A DNA stretch of 64,000 bases from Datisca glomerata (Eukaryota > Streptophyta > Magnoliopsida > Cucurbitales > Datiscaceae). Below the pieces are notes generated by a model. That model was not told where the DNA came from, searched no databases, and was given only the letters and a program-made list of their open reading frames with translations. The stretch is from positions 37,468-101,467 of the forward strand of contig QANY01005671.1 of NCBI GenBank assembly GCA_003255025.1, read 5' to 3'. The translations under genes were made by a program, and so were the position numbers. Positions 37,150-50,648 of this stretch are shown here, in pieces; the stretch's first letter is position 1, and each line of letters opens with the position of its first letter.

Positions 37150-38815
37150 TCCACAGAATATATAGTAGTATTCTCATTATTTGGTTGATACTTAGAACTA
37201 GTTATGGGTTATCATCGGCTTTCTTGATGTTTAGTCATCTAACTTTAATCAGAGTCTAAACTCTATTTTTTAGTGGCTTTATAATTCTCAAGTTTCCCCA
37301 ACATGATAGTTACACCGAGAATTTAGATCATACCACTTAAGATATGGTGGATTAATGGGATCATATAGAACTTGCACCAATTGATTATTATGGATCAATT
37401 ATTGTAAAAGCTTTGTTGAAGACATGAAAATTCTGTCATACTTGGTGAATTTTTTATAATTTCTAGTTCTGCTTTGGTTGTCATATACATGAACAACATC
37501 TTGAAGGTGAATTTATGGTCTCAAGCTATGTCTAGCGTTATGAGGAGCTGATTGCTAAGGGTGGTAATTGTACAGCACATGCAAGGTATATGCCACATAT
37601 GGTGTTGTAGGTTGAAACCCTTCATTGCATTTTAGAAAATGGTTAAAACTTCCATCTTGTAATGAATATTCATAATTGACTCCTTGTACATCTCCTTCTC
37701 TTGTGATTCTCATTAGGCCTTTATGCGTGATGGATGTGTCTAGTGGGTCTTTGGAATTCTACCATTTTTACCCTAATATTAGATCATTTCACGAATTACT
37801 ATAATACAATAAAAGTTATTTGAAACAGTATTTATCATCATATCATAGAATAGACACCTAACGTATTAATGAACATTGCATCTGTTTATTTTTCTAATAG
37901 GGCATGTTGCACTTGAGCCGCTAACTCCCTCTACCTTTACGCATAATCTTTAAAGCTTTTAGTGGACTTTTTCTCTCCATCCTTTGCAAACCTAAATGAT
38001 CTAGAGCCATGTATTTTACTTGTGCTGTCTCAAGAAAATGTTGGCTAAATTTTTTAACCACTGAATGCATTGACTATCCAATTAGATGTATTAACGAGAT
38101 GTCACACCCATCAGGCTGTCTTCGAAGAAGCGAATCTACATCTTATCATCATGTGCATAGGCAACAATCTTTCTACAATAAGATAACTTCCCTGGAATGT
38201 GCTACCTTCATAATTTTGAAACTCAAATAGTTTGAATTTGTGAGATATAGTTACATCTGAGACTATACATAACTATATGATAGCAATAATAGCACACATA
38301 TTGATCCCTTAATATCTTGCAATCTCTCCTCCATAAAATTTAACTTATCTCTCAACAGTGAATTTTTTGTTGACTTGGTAATGGGCCTCCACAATTTGTA
38401 GTCGTCAATATCAGGCATGATGGTTAGCTCATTAGCATGGTCACCTTGTGGAAGTGAAAGTTTGATTGTGCCTAGACGCTTGTGAAAGTTTGGTAGGCTT
38501 ATTAGCATGTTTGATTGTACCTAGTTTTTCCTCAACGAATAATTTCTTGGGCAATAGAAATGAGTACTGTTGGATATTCACCAGTAGTGATGGAACATGA
38601 TGAAATTAATCTACCTGATGATGTCGAGGGGATGGGATGAACCTAGGAGGATAATGTGGGGCATCATTAGGAGCTGGTCTTGAAATAATTGACCTCTTAG
38701 TGGATTTTCACCACTAGCCTTTCCTTGATTGTAACAAAAATTTATTGTAACCTAGTCCATTAGCTCAGTAATCTCTCACCTCATTTCTTCTCGTGATAGA
38801 TCGTTTTCTTGCTCA
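37150..38815 (-). pseudogene. Tat/Ogre gypsy gag pseudogene
   Basis: The minus strand begins MDEQENDLSREEM (38,815) and continues with the frame at 38,508-38,263 (LRDKLNFMEERLQDIKG). It then shows, across frameshifts, CRKIVAYAHDDK, SLMGVTSR-YIQLDSQCIQ and a MALDHLGLQRMERKSP block, followed by a C-terminal CNYH-type knuckle remnant (RCNYHVGET) near 37,300. This order matches the long gag of plant Tat/Ogre elements. Many stops are present. Confidence 0.75.
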
Positions 38816-39719
38816 TCCATGATTATAACTTGAGATCGTGCTCTATAAGGATGATATAGGCACACCCAATGAGTTTCTTTTTCTTTTTGATTTTTTTAAC
38901 AAAAAAAATATTTTATTGTATGAATAAAGGAAGGAATGAAACAACAATGCATGAAGAAATGAAGCTATAATGTATGAAGTAAATGATGAACCTATGATGC
39001 ATGAAGTAAAACATGAACTTATGATGTAGGAAATGAAGAATTATATACAAATCATGATTTTAATTGATGTCAATAGATGATGTTAATGACAATTCTAAAA
39101 ATAAATGAGGAGAAAGATAACTACATTCACTAAAAAATAATCTACTTATATGCTCAAATGGTAACAATACTAATCAACATTGCATGTAATGATGAAAATG
39201 ATAAATCTATGATGATGGTGATGATGATGCTGATGACGAAGATTATGATTGCACAGGATGATGATGATTGTCGATTGCTCTATTAGATAAAAGAAAATAA
39301 TAGTTAATAGAGACAACATAATTATCCAACGTCTCCTACCTAACATTTGGACGACCCTAGTGTTAATTTTCAATTGTCTATTAGTTAGGATTTAAGGTTG
39401 TCTAGATATGTGTCTTAGGGCCTAAAACTCTTAAAAATATCCCAGAGTGTCCATAATGCTATCCATAGATGGAATGATAGGGGTCCCTAATCGGTATCCT
39501 AAAAAGATCGACCTAACTGAGAATTTTTTCATGAGCCTGCACGGAAATCACGATTAAGGTATTTCACTACTTATCCTCGCTAATCTTAAAGGTAAAGCCC
39601 AGGTACGGGGCCATGGTGTGTGCAAATGGTGAAATGTATGCGAGATAGCTAAAGATTTGGCTTGACTCTTTATCAATCGACAAGAATGTTACACAGATGT
39701 GACCCCACCAGAATCGTCA

Positions 39720-40945
39720 AGTTGTCACAACATGCTTGCGATGCGGAGCGAGGACTGAAAAATATATTTTAAAAAATAAAACCAGAGTCCCCACCAATGA
39801 TTTTAGTGCATGATTGATCACCCACTAAAGATCATTAAAAATTTTGAAAATTTATTTTTTGTAAAAATATTAGAACTATCTTCACTATCTCAAAAATAAT
39901 TTCTGACCTTAGTAGTTTTAAAAATTGGTATTCTAAAAGTCTCAAAGTCCATAGTCAGTTTAAAAAACAACAAACTTATTGTACTTACATTGGTACACAA
40001 GAATAACTCCTCAACTCAGTAGTTCAGGAAATTGGCATCCCAAAATTTCCAAAACACATTGTCAGAATTTTTCATTTAAAAGAATATTAAATTGATCTTT
40101 CAAATATTAATTGAAAAACGATAATGAGGATTATGTTAATATCCATAATGGAATTTCACACAATAAACAATCATCTAAATCACCCTTATACACCTATTAA
40201 TATGTTAACATAAAGATACAAAGAAGAAGAAACACATATTTGTATACAAGAAAATTTAAAGAAATAATGATGTACAACGTACTTAAAAAATTGATTGATG
40301 TTAATGATATTTGAATGGATCATTAGAGTTATCGTCACAAATATGAAAAATTAGGGGATCCTACTGAACCATCTTGAAGTCATGGGTCTCGCCGGACGAG
40401 TAAACTTTCAGTCGATAAGAGTTTCTTGAACTATGGATTCTTTTTTGGGCTACCAGAGATTGTGGTTATTTTGACCAGAAATTTAGATTGAAATTATTGA
40501 GTTTAATTAGAGGATTTGAATGGTGATGGTCGTTTGTTGGTAAAGTCGTCGGTGAAAAAGAACGGACGAGGTAAAGATTTTTAGATAAAAAAATTTAATG
40601 GTCGTATCTCGGTCATCATTTATCCTATTTGGTTGAAACTTAGAGGGGTGGTAGTTCACGTTGAGACAAATCAACGATTATTTTCTTTCTTCAGAAAACG
40701 CTTGTTGGAGGCAGCGGCAGCGCCAGCAGCGATGACAGCGGGACACTCTCTTCTCTCTCTCTTTCTCCCTCTAAAATTTCAATTTATTCAATTTTTGAAG
40801 AAAACTTATGGTCCCTCTTCTCTCTCCAAGCTTCTTATTTATAGAGTGACAACAAAATTTACCCTAGGATATCATTAAAATTAATATCTAGATTTTCATT
40901 TTGAGGAAAGAAATAACAAATATATAGATCTTCATTGTATGGAAT
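39720..40945 (-). repeat. Probable gypsy LTR, minus strand
   Basis: Lies upstream (in element orientation) of the primer-binding-like site. On the minus strand a TATAAATAAG TATA box at about 40,843-40,834 precedes a GA-rich leader (GCTTGGAGAGAGAAGAGGG), then coding-free sequence to a CAACTTG end. Boundaries are estimates. Confidence 0.5.
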
Positions 40946-42330
40946 TAATATTACAAGCAAAGTATTGTAACTCGTACTCATGGTTTCGAACGAGTTGAAA
41001 CCATCACTACCAAAGTATGCCTAATATTACGCGGTTCTAAGAAAATTCTTTGAAATTATGATAAAAGACTTTCCAAGCACCTGCGTCTGCATGATTTCTC
41101 AAAACATCATTTTTAGTGCATCCCTCATGGTGTCATCTCATACTTTCGGCAGTTTTAGAAGACATGTATAACCCTTACAATCTGTATTTTAGAGGAAAGT
41201 AGCGCAATACTTTGGAAGATATTTTCTTCTCTTCCTTGTTTTTTGAGTTTGTGACATACGCTTATAATCTTTTTCATTGGTAACCCATCTTTAAATACCA
41301 CATCGTTCACACATTTGGTCTTTCTCTGTTTTTCCTATACAACATATAATCATTTGAGTACACATCTATTTTTTTATACCCAAGTCCTAACTCCCAAATA
41401 AGTTTCTTTGCTTCATAAAATGTATGCGTTAGCTGAACACCTTTATGAAAATCTCTATTCAACAATCAAGAATAAAAGAGAATGATTTCTCACTTAGCCC
41501 ATCAAAACATTTAATGTGATATAGGTTCACGATAAATGATGATGGTAAGAATTCTTCACATCAAATTATTTAAGTTGAATACTATCTTGTATTCAACTGG
41601 TAGATATAGCAGTCGAATACTATCTTGACCAAATTATTAAGTTTCTAACATCATAATCATCCCCAAATTTTTCCAACCTTTCATTTACATCGTCAACGAG
41701 TTGTTGTGATGGAATAAATCTGATCCACGTTCATTATTCAATAAATTATGCATCATGCAACAACTCATGCATATCATTTTCATCTTTTTAAAATGATAAT
41801 GATGTTTCACATGTGTGATCTATTATTAGTAATGGCTTCAAATGATGTACTGATCACGGATGAAATAATTAATATTGACTCCCCGTAAAACTACCAACAT
41901 GTATAGCCATTTATAAACACGTTACATATTAGATGTTCATAGACGACGTCTCTAATCTTTTGAGTACGATGAACACAATGTTTATAATTTTATATATATA
42001 TGCATCACCAAATCCTCTCTCAAAGGCAAAGTTCATAAATAGATTCACTGCATCTTGATATTTCTTGTTAAATCTTAATTTTGTAATTCAACTCTTATCT
42101 ATTGTACACTGAATTTTAAAATCATTGCTAGTTAAGAACATTTACGAGTTTAAATAAATTAACTAGATCTAACAGAGAATTCACATAATGAGCATTACAA
42201 TCATTCTAATAATACTGAGTTCTTTTTCTCCCTTAATTTAATCCTATAGTGGGAGACTTGATAATGACCCTTATTAATTCTATACAACGACCCTCTCGAT
42301 CTACAATGTAATAGAAAAACATGAAAATCT
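40946..42330 (-). pseudogene. CACTA TNP2 transposase, N-terminal half
   Basis: The minus strand carries TNP2 core sequence: near 41,395-41,320 LIWELGLGYKKIDVYSNDYM and LYRKNRE; near 41,100-40,960 RNHADAGAWKVFYHNFKEF, then a damaged DGFNSFETMSTSY block. These correspond to the LGLGYEKID...C-NDC-LYWK and DGFNPFGNMSTSYSxW motifs of En/Spm-type transposases. Left of 40,946 the match stops at the gypsy insertion. Confidence 0.8.
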
Positions 42331-42384
42331 AGCAAAAAAACATTTCTAAGTCCTAAGTAAAATACAAAGATTATATGAACTACA

Positions 42385-45250
42385 CTTTTTTATCAAAGAA
42401 AAGACTTCGTTAATTAGAAAAGAAATCATGGAGATCACAAACTCGAGTAAACCGAATCGGGATCCTATCGGACCACAAAAACGAAGAACCATTAGAACCA
42501 AGAGAAGCTAACTTGTGATCTAGGACATTAGAATCCCTAGGCACATGCTTAAAGGAAATAATAAGAGTATTTGAACTTCAAATTATCAGCAGCCGTTGGA
42601 TCAAGTTCATTGCACGCAGACCCCTTAGAAAGAAACTAAACTGCCTCAAGAGAGTCGCACTTCATTTCAATCTCATCACCTATATTAAACCCACCATTAC
42701 TAAGCCCCCAGTGAATGGCACGAAACTCAGCAGAAAACGCATCCTTGCAAAAGGGAAAAGATTGTGCAATCACTCTATGGAAAACACCTCCACTATCAGC
42801 AGAAACAAAGCCCAATCCTCTCGCATCGTTAACCTAAGAGGCATCCGTCCATAAAATCTTTTCGTTGTTAACCGATGAAAACCCCAGATCCGCATCATCT
42901 ACGCGAGTAGCAGACTCAGTCTTCTTCCCCCAAATAGCAGACCGGAATTCCTCGAAGTACCTAGTCACAGCACCGATTGCATCCAGATGAGAAACTTTAG
43001 ACACGTTGAAGCATACCAAGTTACGAATTTCCCACATGCGCTAGATTCTGAAATCCCACCAGCTCAACACTTCTTCTTCATTGTTGGAACCCTTAATCGA
43101 CGAGCAGGTGAACTTCCACACCGTAAAGAAATCTAGCCCGGCAATTTTCTCCATATGCAACGATAAAGGACATCCAAACCAGAAGGAATGACTGAAGGGG
43201 CACTTGAAAAAAAAATGTAAGCCTGTCTCATCTTCCTTGCCAAAAAGAGAGCACAAAACTGTTAATTTTCATTCCTCTATTAATTAAACTCAGTTTAAGA
43301 GCTAGCTAATTTTTGGAACATCTCCAAATTACATTTCTGATTTTAGGGGTCCATTAAGCTTCCAAATTTTCTTCCAAAAATACGTTTCATCCACAGTATG
43401 ACTACAGCAACCACCTGCTCCACGTCTGAGATCACCATTTTTAAGTTAATTAACTGCAACTCAATATCCAGTCCTCACTGAACAAACACCATCCCTTGAA
43501 TGAGATCATGTAAGTTTGTCGTGCAGAATATTCGACCTTAGGGGAATCAACTGAATAGCAATAGCATCCTCTTTGCAGAAAATTATGTTAATCAAAGAAG
43601 AATTCCAAGTCCTACTAGGCAAAATCAATTGTTCAACCTTTGATATGCTCTGATTAGGCAAAGTAAGGACCCTGAATAAATCAGGTCTGAGGATCCAAGG
43701 ATCCTTCCAGATCTCCACTTCAGACCCATTTCCAATTCTCTAGCATAAACCTCGGTTCAAAACTTTTCTCCCTTCCAAAATGCTGCGCCACCCCCAAGAC
43801 GGTCTATAGCCCAATTTAGTGTTCAGAAAATTGCCAACATGGAAGTATTTCGCTTTAAGAAATTTGGCTACCAAGGAATTCGGATTCTGAATAATCCTCC
43901 ATCCTTGCATGGCCAACATAGCAATATTGAAGCAATGGAGGTCTTCTTTAAAGCTCGACCCCTTATCTCTACTGCCAGTCAATTTACACTAAGAGGCCCA
44001 TGAAATACCAGAACTATTTGATGAAGCACCCCACTAGAATCGACCCAACCGGACACAGAAGTCATCAATGAGGGGAAATGGACGTTTAAAACAGGACATG
44101 GCATAAAGAGCAATCGTCTGAGCAATTGTTTTAATCATCATTCCTCTACCAGAAGTTGAAAGCCAACTTTTAGACCATCTGTTGATTTTATTAATAACTT
44201 TATCACTGATATCATTAAATAACTCAATTTTAAAGAGATTAAAATTAGTTTTTAAACCAAGCTACTTCCCTATATCACAACTCTCCTCCATATTCAGAAT
44301 GTTTGCCAATCCCCTTGAGGAACATTAGGGTTGAAAATAATATTGCTTTATGATAATTAATAGTCTGACCAGACATCAATCCTTAAAGTTCAAGAATGCT
44401 CTCCATCTGCTTAAAATCATGTCCGATGCTTTAATACTATAATTATAAATTCCCTCATTATCCTTACACACCGATTTTGAATGAGCGATTCTACCACAGA
44501 ATCGACAAAATCGTTGTATCCTCTCATATTTAAAGCTGCAACAATGTTTAGGTTGTCAAAGTTGATTACTGGTCCTCTCTGTAAAGGTTTAAAGATATTG
44601 ATTTCAACCTTAACACGAATAAATCTTTTTAATTCAACTCACCACGTGAGAAACTCTCATCCATATCTCTTACTTTGCCCATCTTCTCTCCAAGAATTGC
44701 ACCAACCTTGTTATTCCTGCATTCATAAGGCAGCAAAATGCCTCGGATTCAAAATTCAATCCATGCTTCCATTGTTTAACAGTAAACAGTTGTTCTTTAA
44801 ACAACCAAGGTCGATTCTCTCTTACAAAGTTAATCTCATTCTCATTCTTGAAAAAAAATCTGAAATCGATCCTTATCGATCTCCACGAATCATATTTCAT
44901 CATCAATGTTTCTCACCGTCGATAATGCTCGCCTCAGCCCCAGTAAATTATATTTCTTGGACGCATGTAATCTACCAAGAATACCTAGACCACAACTCTC
45001 AATATCTCCATAGGTGACTACAAGGAATAGCAATTTCCTCGCACTCCTCCTCCGTCAAGTTCCATTTGTCCAGTTTCCTCATTAAGTCTTGATCTATACG
45101 CCCATAGATGGAATCAGAAATTTCTTCTGCCTCCATTGAAGTCATGTATTGAATTACCCGAGAGAAAGTCACACAAAAAGAGTAGATCGAGCGACAGGGG
45201 ACAACTTCTTCCTACCCAGAGGAAGACAACGCGTGTTGTGAAAGATCCCT
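42385..45250 (-). mobile_element. Internally deleted L1-type LINE, minus strand
   Basis: ORF1 starts at 45,135 (MEAEEISDSIYGRIDQDLMR, then KLDKWNLTEEECEEIAI) and continues with a DUF4283-like block at 44,906-44,670 (RENRPWLFKEQLFTVKQWKH). Instead of endonuclease and RT N-terminus, the next recognisable sequence (about 44,430-43,985) is the RT thumb region. Next come RSRDKG-type palm end and WIII-type connector at 43,982-43,506, zf-RVT at 43,256-43,041, and RNase H at 42,860-42,560 (DARGLGFVSADSGGVFHRVI, KDAFSAEFRAIHWGL). About 2 kb of ORF2 is missing. A 5' leader is present to about 45,250 and a short T-run marks the 3' end near 42,390. Confidence 0.85.
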
Positions 45251-45849
45251 TTATGTACTACAATGATGCCTGAAGAAAATTTCAACCACAAAAGATTTTT
45301 TTTCCTCAATTTAACGTTTTTCAGTTCTTTCAAGCTTAAAAAAAATACAGGCGATTTAGAAAGATATCATGAAACTGAAAAGGTGACCGTTCAATCTATT
45401 TGGTTCTTCCATTTGACCGTTCCCGTAATAGATATGAATCTACTTGTTCTAACATATTTTTGAGTGTTTTTAAGTTCATTTGCTACATAAAGCGGCTAGA
45501 AGCATCCTCACTCTAATTAATGATTGGGTTGATACATTTTAAAAAGAACTTAATGGACAAAAGACCCTAGCTTAACTGAAACGAGAATGATTATTACCTA
45601 ACCAATTGTGGATCAAGTAAATGGTTTTGCAATAAAAAAAGGATGAAATGAAACCCCAACAAGTCTCGGCCAAATGAAATAGGAAAGCCATTACAAATAC
45701 CAAGAACAATTTGTACTCATTTTTAGGACACAAAGAAGAAAACATAATGGTTGGGATTTACTTATCCACTAACAAATCTAGAGAGAGATTATCAAAGATT
45801 AAAAGAAAGTATTAGAAACATGTAGAGAGATAAAACTAGTTGCACCAAA
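45251..45849. other. CACTA 5' region between LINE and subterminal repeats
   Basis: AT-rich and without recognisable coding sequence. It presumably belongs to the CACTA element upstream of its transposase. Confidence 0.35.
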
Positions 45850-46384
45850 GACTAAGCAGAGAGGCACTAGATCGACACCCAGACCGAGCTGAAAAACAAT
45901 GGTGAAGGGTGACTGAGCTAAGAGATGACGACAAGGGACCTGAGAGAATCGGTCGTGACAAAATCTAAGAGACAAAGGGGTTGCGCACAGAAACGGAGCT
46001 GAGGGAAGAAGTCACAGATTATTTTAGGGTTAACTATAGCAACGGCTCGTTAAAGCCATCGCGGTTTATTCTTCTTGCGAAGATTCATAAAGAACCGTCA
46101 CAACATTCAATAAAAAATGCATCAAAGCAGCGCATTTTGATGCATTACTTTAACTCTGTTGCTCCGTTCAACGAACTGTCGCAATTGATACGCTCTTTTG
46201 CAACGGTTCATAGAAGTGTCGCACTTGGTTCACCAATTGTGACGGTTTTTGGCAAACTGTCACAGTTTATTGGTATACAACAGTTGTCCAAACCGCTGCA
46301 CAAGTTTCATAATTTATGTCTATAATTATAGTTGGATCAACTGTCGCATTATATCCGCCGGGATTGAGCTATTGCTTTGTAGTA
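45850..46384. repeat. CACTA subterminal repeat region
   Basis: Dense degenerate repeats of AACGGTT / AACCGTC / TGTCGCA words in both orientations (for example near 46,038, 46,093, 46,178, 46,200 and 46,258), ending at the TTGTAGTA terminus. These are the type of sites bound by CACTA transposases. The 114-residue open frame at 45,981-46,325 is made of these repeats and is not taken as a gene. Confidence 0.65.
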
Positions 46385-47898
46385 TTACTTGCACGGGTTT
46401 ATTTACAATTGTCATGTACCCACCCCATCACTCATTATTCACCAAAATCTCAACTTATTAGAAGTGGGACTCTGTGGATTCTTGAGCCACGAGTGATATT
46501 GACATCTCTAGTCACAATAACTAATTAAGTTACGTATTTAACATAGGCATAACTAGTATAGTTACGTATTTAATTTAGATATGTTTGTGTGAAATACATA
46601 AATAAATTACTTAGTCCAGTTATTTGTGCCAATAAGTTTTACATGATCACTTTTACAAACCAGACTTCATTTTTGTAGTTATTCTTTAAGTTTAATTTGC
46701 TTGTTAGAAGATACATTTTCTCCTAATATTTTAATGGTTGTATCATACGTCTAATAAAGTCCCATAATTACTAGTTCTAGTTTTTTCAATTTACGTGGAA
46801 ATTTAAACTTTTGGATTTTTTCTATATGCCTCATCAAAGGAACCATGTGGGGTGAGAAAATTCTGGTACTTTTAAATTATTGAAAATTTAATACTCTTTT
46901 ACATAATTTGATGCTACATATTATTAAAATTCTGAAATATGAATAAAATATATTTTATCTTATAACATGCGACAACAAATGAAAAATAAATATTAAATTC
47001 TTTGTTTTCCAAAAATATTAAGTTCCTGTAGTGTACTTTTATCTTTCAAAATATTAATAGAATATTTTATCTTTTAACTCAAGACAATCAATTGTAAAAT
47101 AAATATAAATTTTTGGTATTTCAGAAATGTTGAACGAATTTTAGTGGGTAAGGGGTGACTGATGATGACTGCGCACAAACGAAGATCTCATTTTTCATAT
47201 GCACTAACCCTTAACTTAGTCGGCCGACATCACTACTCCGCTTTTTCAAAAAGGTTGATTTATATTTGTACATACATGTTCGATAGAGAATTTTTCCTAA
47301 TTTGATGAAATTATAGTAGCGTCTGAAGTAATCACCCCATCAGCCTTGGGGTCTACACCCTTGGCCCATTGGTTCTTGAAATATAGATCTCTTCTTATTA
47401 GTGGTTGAGATTTGTTGGGTTAATCATGACTGTCCGTGTTAATAAATTTTCAATTTTTTTGGCAATTGCCCGTTTCTTAGGATAAATATGGAGCATCAAT
47501 TCTTGTAAGGGACGACTTAAATTGAACATGACGCTCTCATTAATAGAAGATGTGAGGATCCAGATCTTGACTCATTGGCCCATTGGCTTCATTATATTGG
47601 TGGTGTTGATTCATTTTCTTCTTTCTTCACTTCTTCGTCATGTTTTTTCCCTTTTCTGTTTCTTTTCAATTCCAAATATATTCTTGTATCAACGTACATT
47701 ATTTACTCTTTTTTTGTTTCTTTCATTGGTCAAACAATGTATACGATAATTATTATTCAAAAAATAAAAGATTATGAATTAAGTTATCCAAATTCTGTCA
47801 AATTCATGAATTATTTGGCATTCGCAAATATATGAGAGAAGTACAGTACGCGTAAAATATGTGTTGTCTACTATTTTTTGAAATTTCATTACAAATAT
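46385..47898. other. AT-rich intergenic, no gene recognised
   Basis: No domain on either strand. A small duplication, AGTTACGTATTTAA, occurs at 46,530 and 46,560. The open frames at 47,522-47,835 are T-rich and without signature. Confidence 0.45.
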
Positions 47899-47926
47899 AT
47901 ACATATATATATATATATTTAAATTA
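47899..47926. repeat. AT dinucleotide microsatellite
   Basis: A short alternating TA run, (AT)n, about 25 bp long. Confidence 0.85.
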
Positions 47927-47989
47927 ACAATACTAATTGATCATATGACTTGCTCTAGCTTATTAAGTTGAGTTACAGAAACAGAGGTG

Positions 47990-48713
47990 AACATAGGAAA
48001 AGACAAGGAGGAGGAAGAAGAAGAGGAGAAAGAAGAACAAGAAGAAGAAGAAGAAGATGATGATGATGATGATGAGGAGGAGGAGGAAGAGGAAGAGGAG
48101 GAAGAAGAAGAAGAGGAGGAGGAGGAGGAGGAGAAAGAAGAAGATGAAGAAGATGAGGAAGAAGAATAAGAGGAAGAAGAAGAAGAGGAAGAAGATGAAG
48201 ATGATGAAGAAGAAGAGGAAAAAAAAGAGGATGAAGAAGAAGAGGAGGAAAAGGAAGAGGACAATGAGGAGGAGGATGAGGAAGAGGAGGAGGAAAAGGA
48301 GGAGGAAGAAGATGAGGATAAGGAGGAAAATGAGGAGGAAGAAGAAGAGGATGAGGAGGATGAGGAGGAGGAAGAAGAAGAGGAAGAGGAGGAGGAGGAG
48401 GATGAAGAAGAGGAAGAAACAGAAGCGGAAGAATAAGAAGAAGAAGAAGAAGATGAAGAAGAAGAGGAAGAGGAAGAGGAAAATGAGGAAGAAGAAGAAG
48501 AGGAAGAGGAAGAAGAAGAAGAAGAAGAAGAAGGAGAAGAAGAAGGAGAAGACGAATAAGAGGAAGAAGAAGAAGAGAAATAGGAAAAAGAAGAGGAAGA
48601 AGAAGAGGAAGATGAAGAAGAGGTAGAAGAAGACGAAGAGGAAGAAGAAGAAGAAGAGGAGGAAGATGAAGAAGAAGAACAAGAAGAACAAGAAGAACAA
48701 GAAGAAGAACAAG

Positions 48714-48745
<32 letters not shown>

Positions 48746-49915
48746 GAAGAAGAAGAAGAAGAAGAAGAAGAAGAAGAAGAAGAAGAAGAAGAAGAAGAAG
48801 AAGAAGAAGAAGANAGAAGAAGAAGAAGAAGAAGAAGAAGAAGAAGAAGAAGAAGAAGAAGAAGAAGAAGAAGAAGAAGAAGAAGAAGATGATGATGATG
48901 ATGATGATGAAGAAGAAGAAGATGATGATGATGATGATGACGACGAAGAAGAAGAAGAGCCAGAGGAAAAAGAGGAAGAAGAAGAAGACGAGGAAGAAGA
49001 AGACGAATAAGAAGGAGACGAATAAGAAGGAGAAGATGAAGAAGAAGAAGAAGAAGAAGAAGAAGAACTAGAAGAACAAGAACAAGAACAAGAAGAACAA
49101 GAAGAAGAACAAGAAGAAGAACAAGAACAAGAACAAGAAGAAGAAGAAGAAGAAGAAGAAGAAGAAGAAGAAGAAGAAGAAGAAGAAGAAAAAGAGGAAG
49201 AAGAGGAAGAGGAAGAGGAAAAGGATGAAGTGGAAGAGGAACAAGAGGAGGGGAGGAAGAGGAAAGAAGAATAAGAGGAAAGAAGAATAAGAGGAAAGAT
49301 GAAGAAGAAGAAGAAGAAGAAGACAAGGAGGAAGAAGAAGACGAAAACGAGAAAGAAGAGGAAGAGGAATAAAAAGAGGAAGGAGAGGAAGAAGAAGAAG
49401 AGGAAGATGAAGAAGAGGAAATGGAGGAAGAGGAAGAGGAAGAAGATGAAGAGGAACATGAGGAAGAGGAAGAAGACGAAGAGGTAAAAGAAGAAGAAGG
49501 GGAGGAAGAAGATGATGAAGAAGAAGAAGAAGAAGAGGAAGAGGAAGAAGGGGAAGAACAAGAAGAACAAGAACAAGAAGAAGAAGAAGAAGAAGAAGAA
49601 GAAGAAGAAGGAGGAGAAGGAGAAGAAGAAAATAAAGAAAAGAAGAAGGAGAAGAAGGACGACGACGACGACGAGAAGAAGAAGAAGGAGAAGAAGAAGA
49701 AGCAGAGGAATAAGAAGAGGACGAAGAGAACGAGGAAGGGGAAGAAGAAGAGGAAAAAGAGGAAAAGGGAGAAGAATAAGAGGAGGAGGAAGAAGAAGAG
49801 GAAGAAGAAGAAGTGGAAGAAGAGGAAGAAGAAGAAGACAAAGAAGACGAAGACGAAGACGAAGAAGAAGAAGAAGACGAAGAAGAAGAAGAAGAAGAAG
49901 AAGAAGAAGAAGAAG

Positions 49916-49947
<32 letters not shown>

Positions 49948-50017
49948 GGCGAAGAAGAAGTAGACGAAGACAAAGACGTAGAAGAAGAAGAAGACGAAGA
50001 CGTAGAAGAAGAAGAAG

Positions 50018-50049
<32 letters not shown>

Positions 50050-50218
50050 GACGAAGAAGAAAAGAAGAAGAAGACGAAGAAGAAGAAGAAGACGAAGAAG
50101 AAAAGAAGAAGAAGAAGGAGAAGAGGGAGAAGAAGAAGAAGGAGAAGAAGCAGAAGAAGAGGGAGAAGAAGCAGAAAAAGAGGGAGAAGAAGCAGAAGAA
50201 GAGGGAGAAGAACAAGAA

Positions 50219-50265
<47 letters not shown>

Positions 50266-50616
50266 GAAAGAGGAAGAAGAAGAGGAAGAGGAAGAGGAAG
50301 AAGAGGCAGAAGAAGAAGATGAGGAAGAGGATGAAGAAGAGGAAGAGGAAGAAGAAGAAAACAAGGATGAAGAAGAGGAAGAGGAAGAGGAAGTGGCGAA
50401 GGAGTAAGAAGAAGAGGAAGAAGAAGAAGAAAAGGGGAAGAGGAAGAAGAAGATGACAAAGAAGAATAAGAAGAAGATGAAAGAAGAAGATGACGGAGAA
50501 GAATAAGAAGAAAATGAAGAAGAAGATGACGAAGAATAATAAGAAGAAACAGAAGAAGAAGAAGAGGAAGAAGAAAAAGAAGAACAAGACGAGGATGGAG
50601 AGAAGAAGAAGAAGAA

Positions 50617-50648
<32 letters not shown>

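Larger units (their letters stand above)
35960..40945 (-). mobile_element. Tat/Ogre-type Ty3/gypsy remnant, minus strand
   Basis: Inserted within the TNP2 gene: TNP2 sequence resumes on both sides. The element contains a gag of Tat lineage (37,150-38,815), a primer-binding-like site ACGATTCTGGTGGGGTC (minus strand, about 39,715-39,697) that resembles the tRNA-Arg-type site of this lineage, and an LTR to the right. I found no reverse transcriptase or integrase. The second LTR was not recognised, so the left part is truncated or too decayed. Confidence 0.65.
33155..46384 (-). mobile_element. CACTA transposon, minus strand, with nested insertions
   Basis: Evidence for one large element: a degenerate left end CACTTAGAAATCAGTTGCTA (33,155) and right end TTGCTTTGTAGTA (46,384), which resemble the Solanaceous CACTACAAGAAA inverted repeat. 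Subterminal CAGTTGCTATAG / GACAGTTACAAT-like repeats occur at the left (33,160-33,340) and GTCGCA / AACGGTT repeats at the right (46,010-46,350). TNP2 transposase pieces appear in right-to-left order at 40,946-42,330 and 34,468-35,950. It is interrupted by a gypsy element (about 35,960-40,945) and a LINE (about 42,385-45,250). The 3-bp flanks (CAT and TTA) do not match. Grouping the pieces as one element is an inference. Confidence 0.65.

Noticed and set aside
44481..45017. 178-residue plus-strand open frame
   Set aside because: It is the shadow of the minus-strand LINE ORF1 (start at 45,135, DUF4283-like block).
45981..46325. 114-residue open frame
   Set aside because: It consists of AACGGTT/GTCGCA subterminal repeats of the CACTA element and has no domain.
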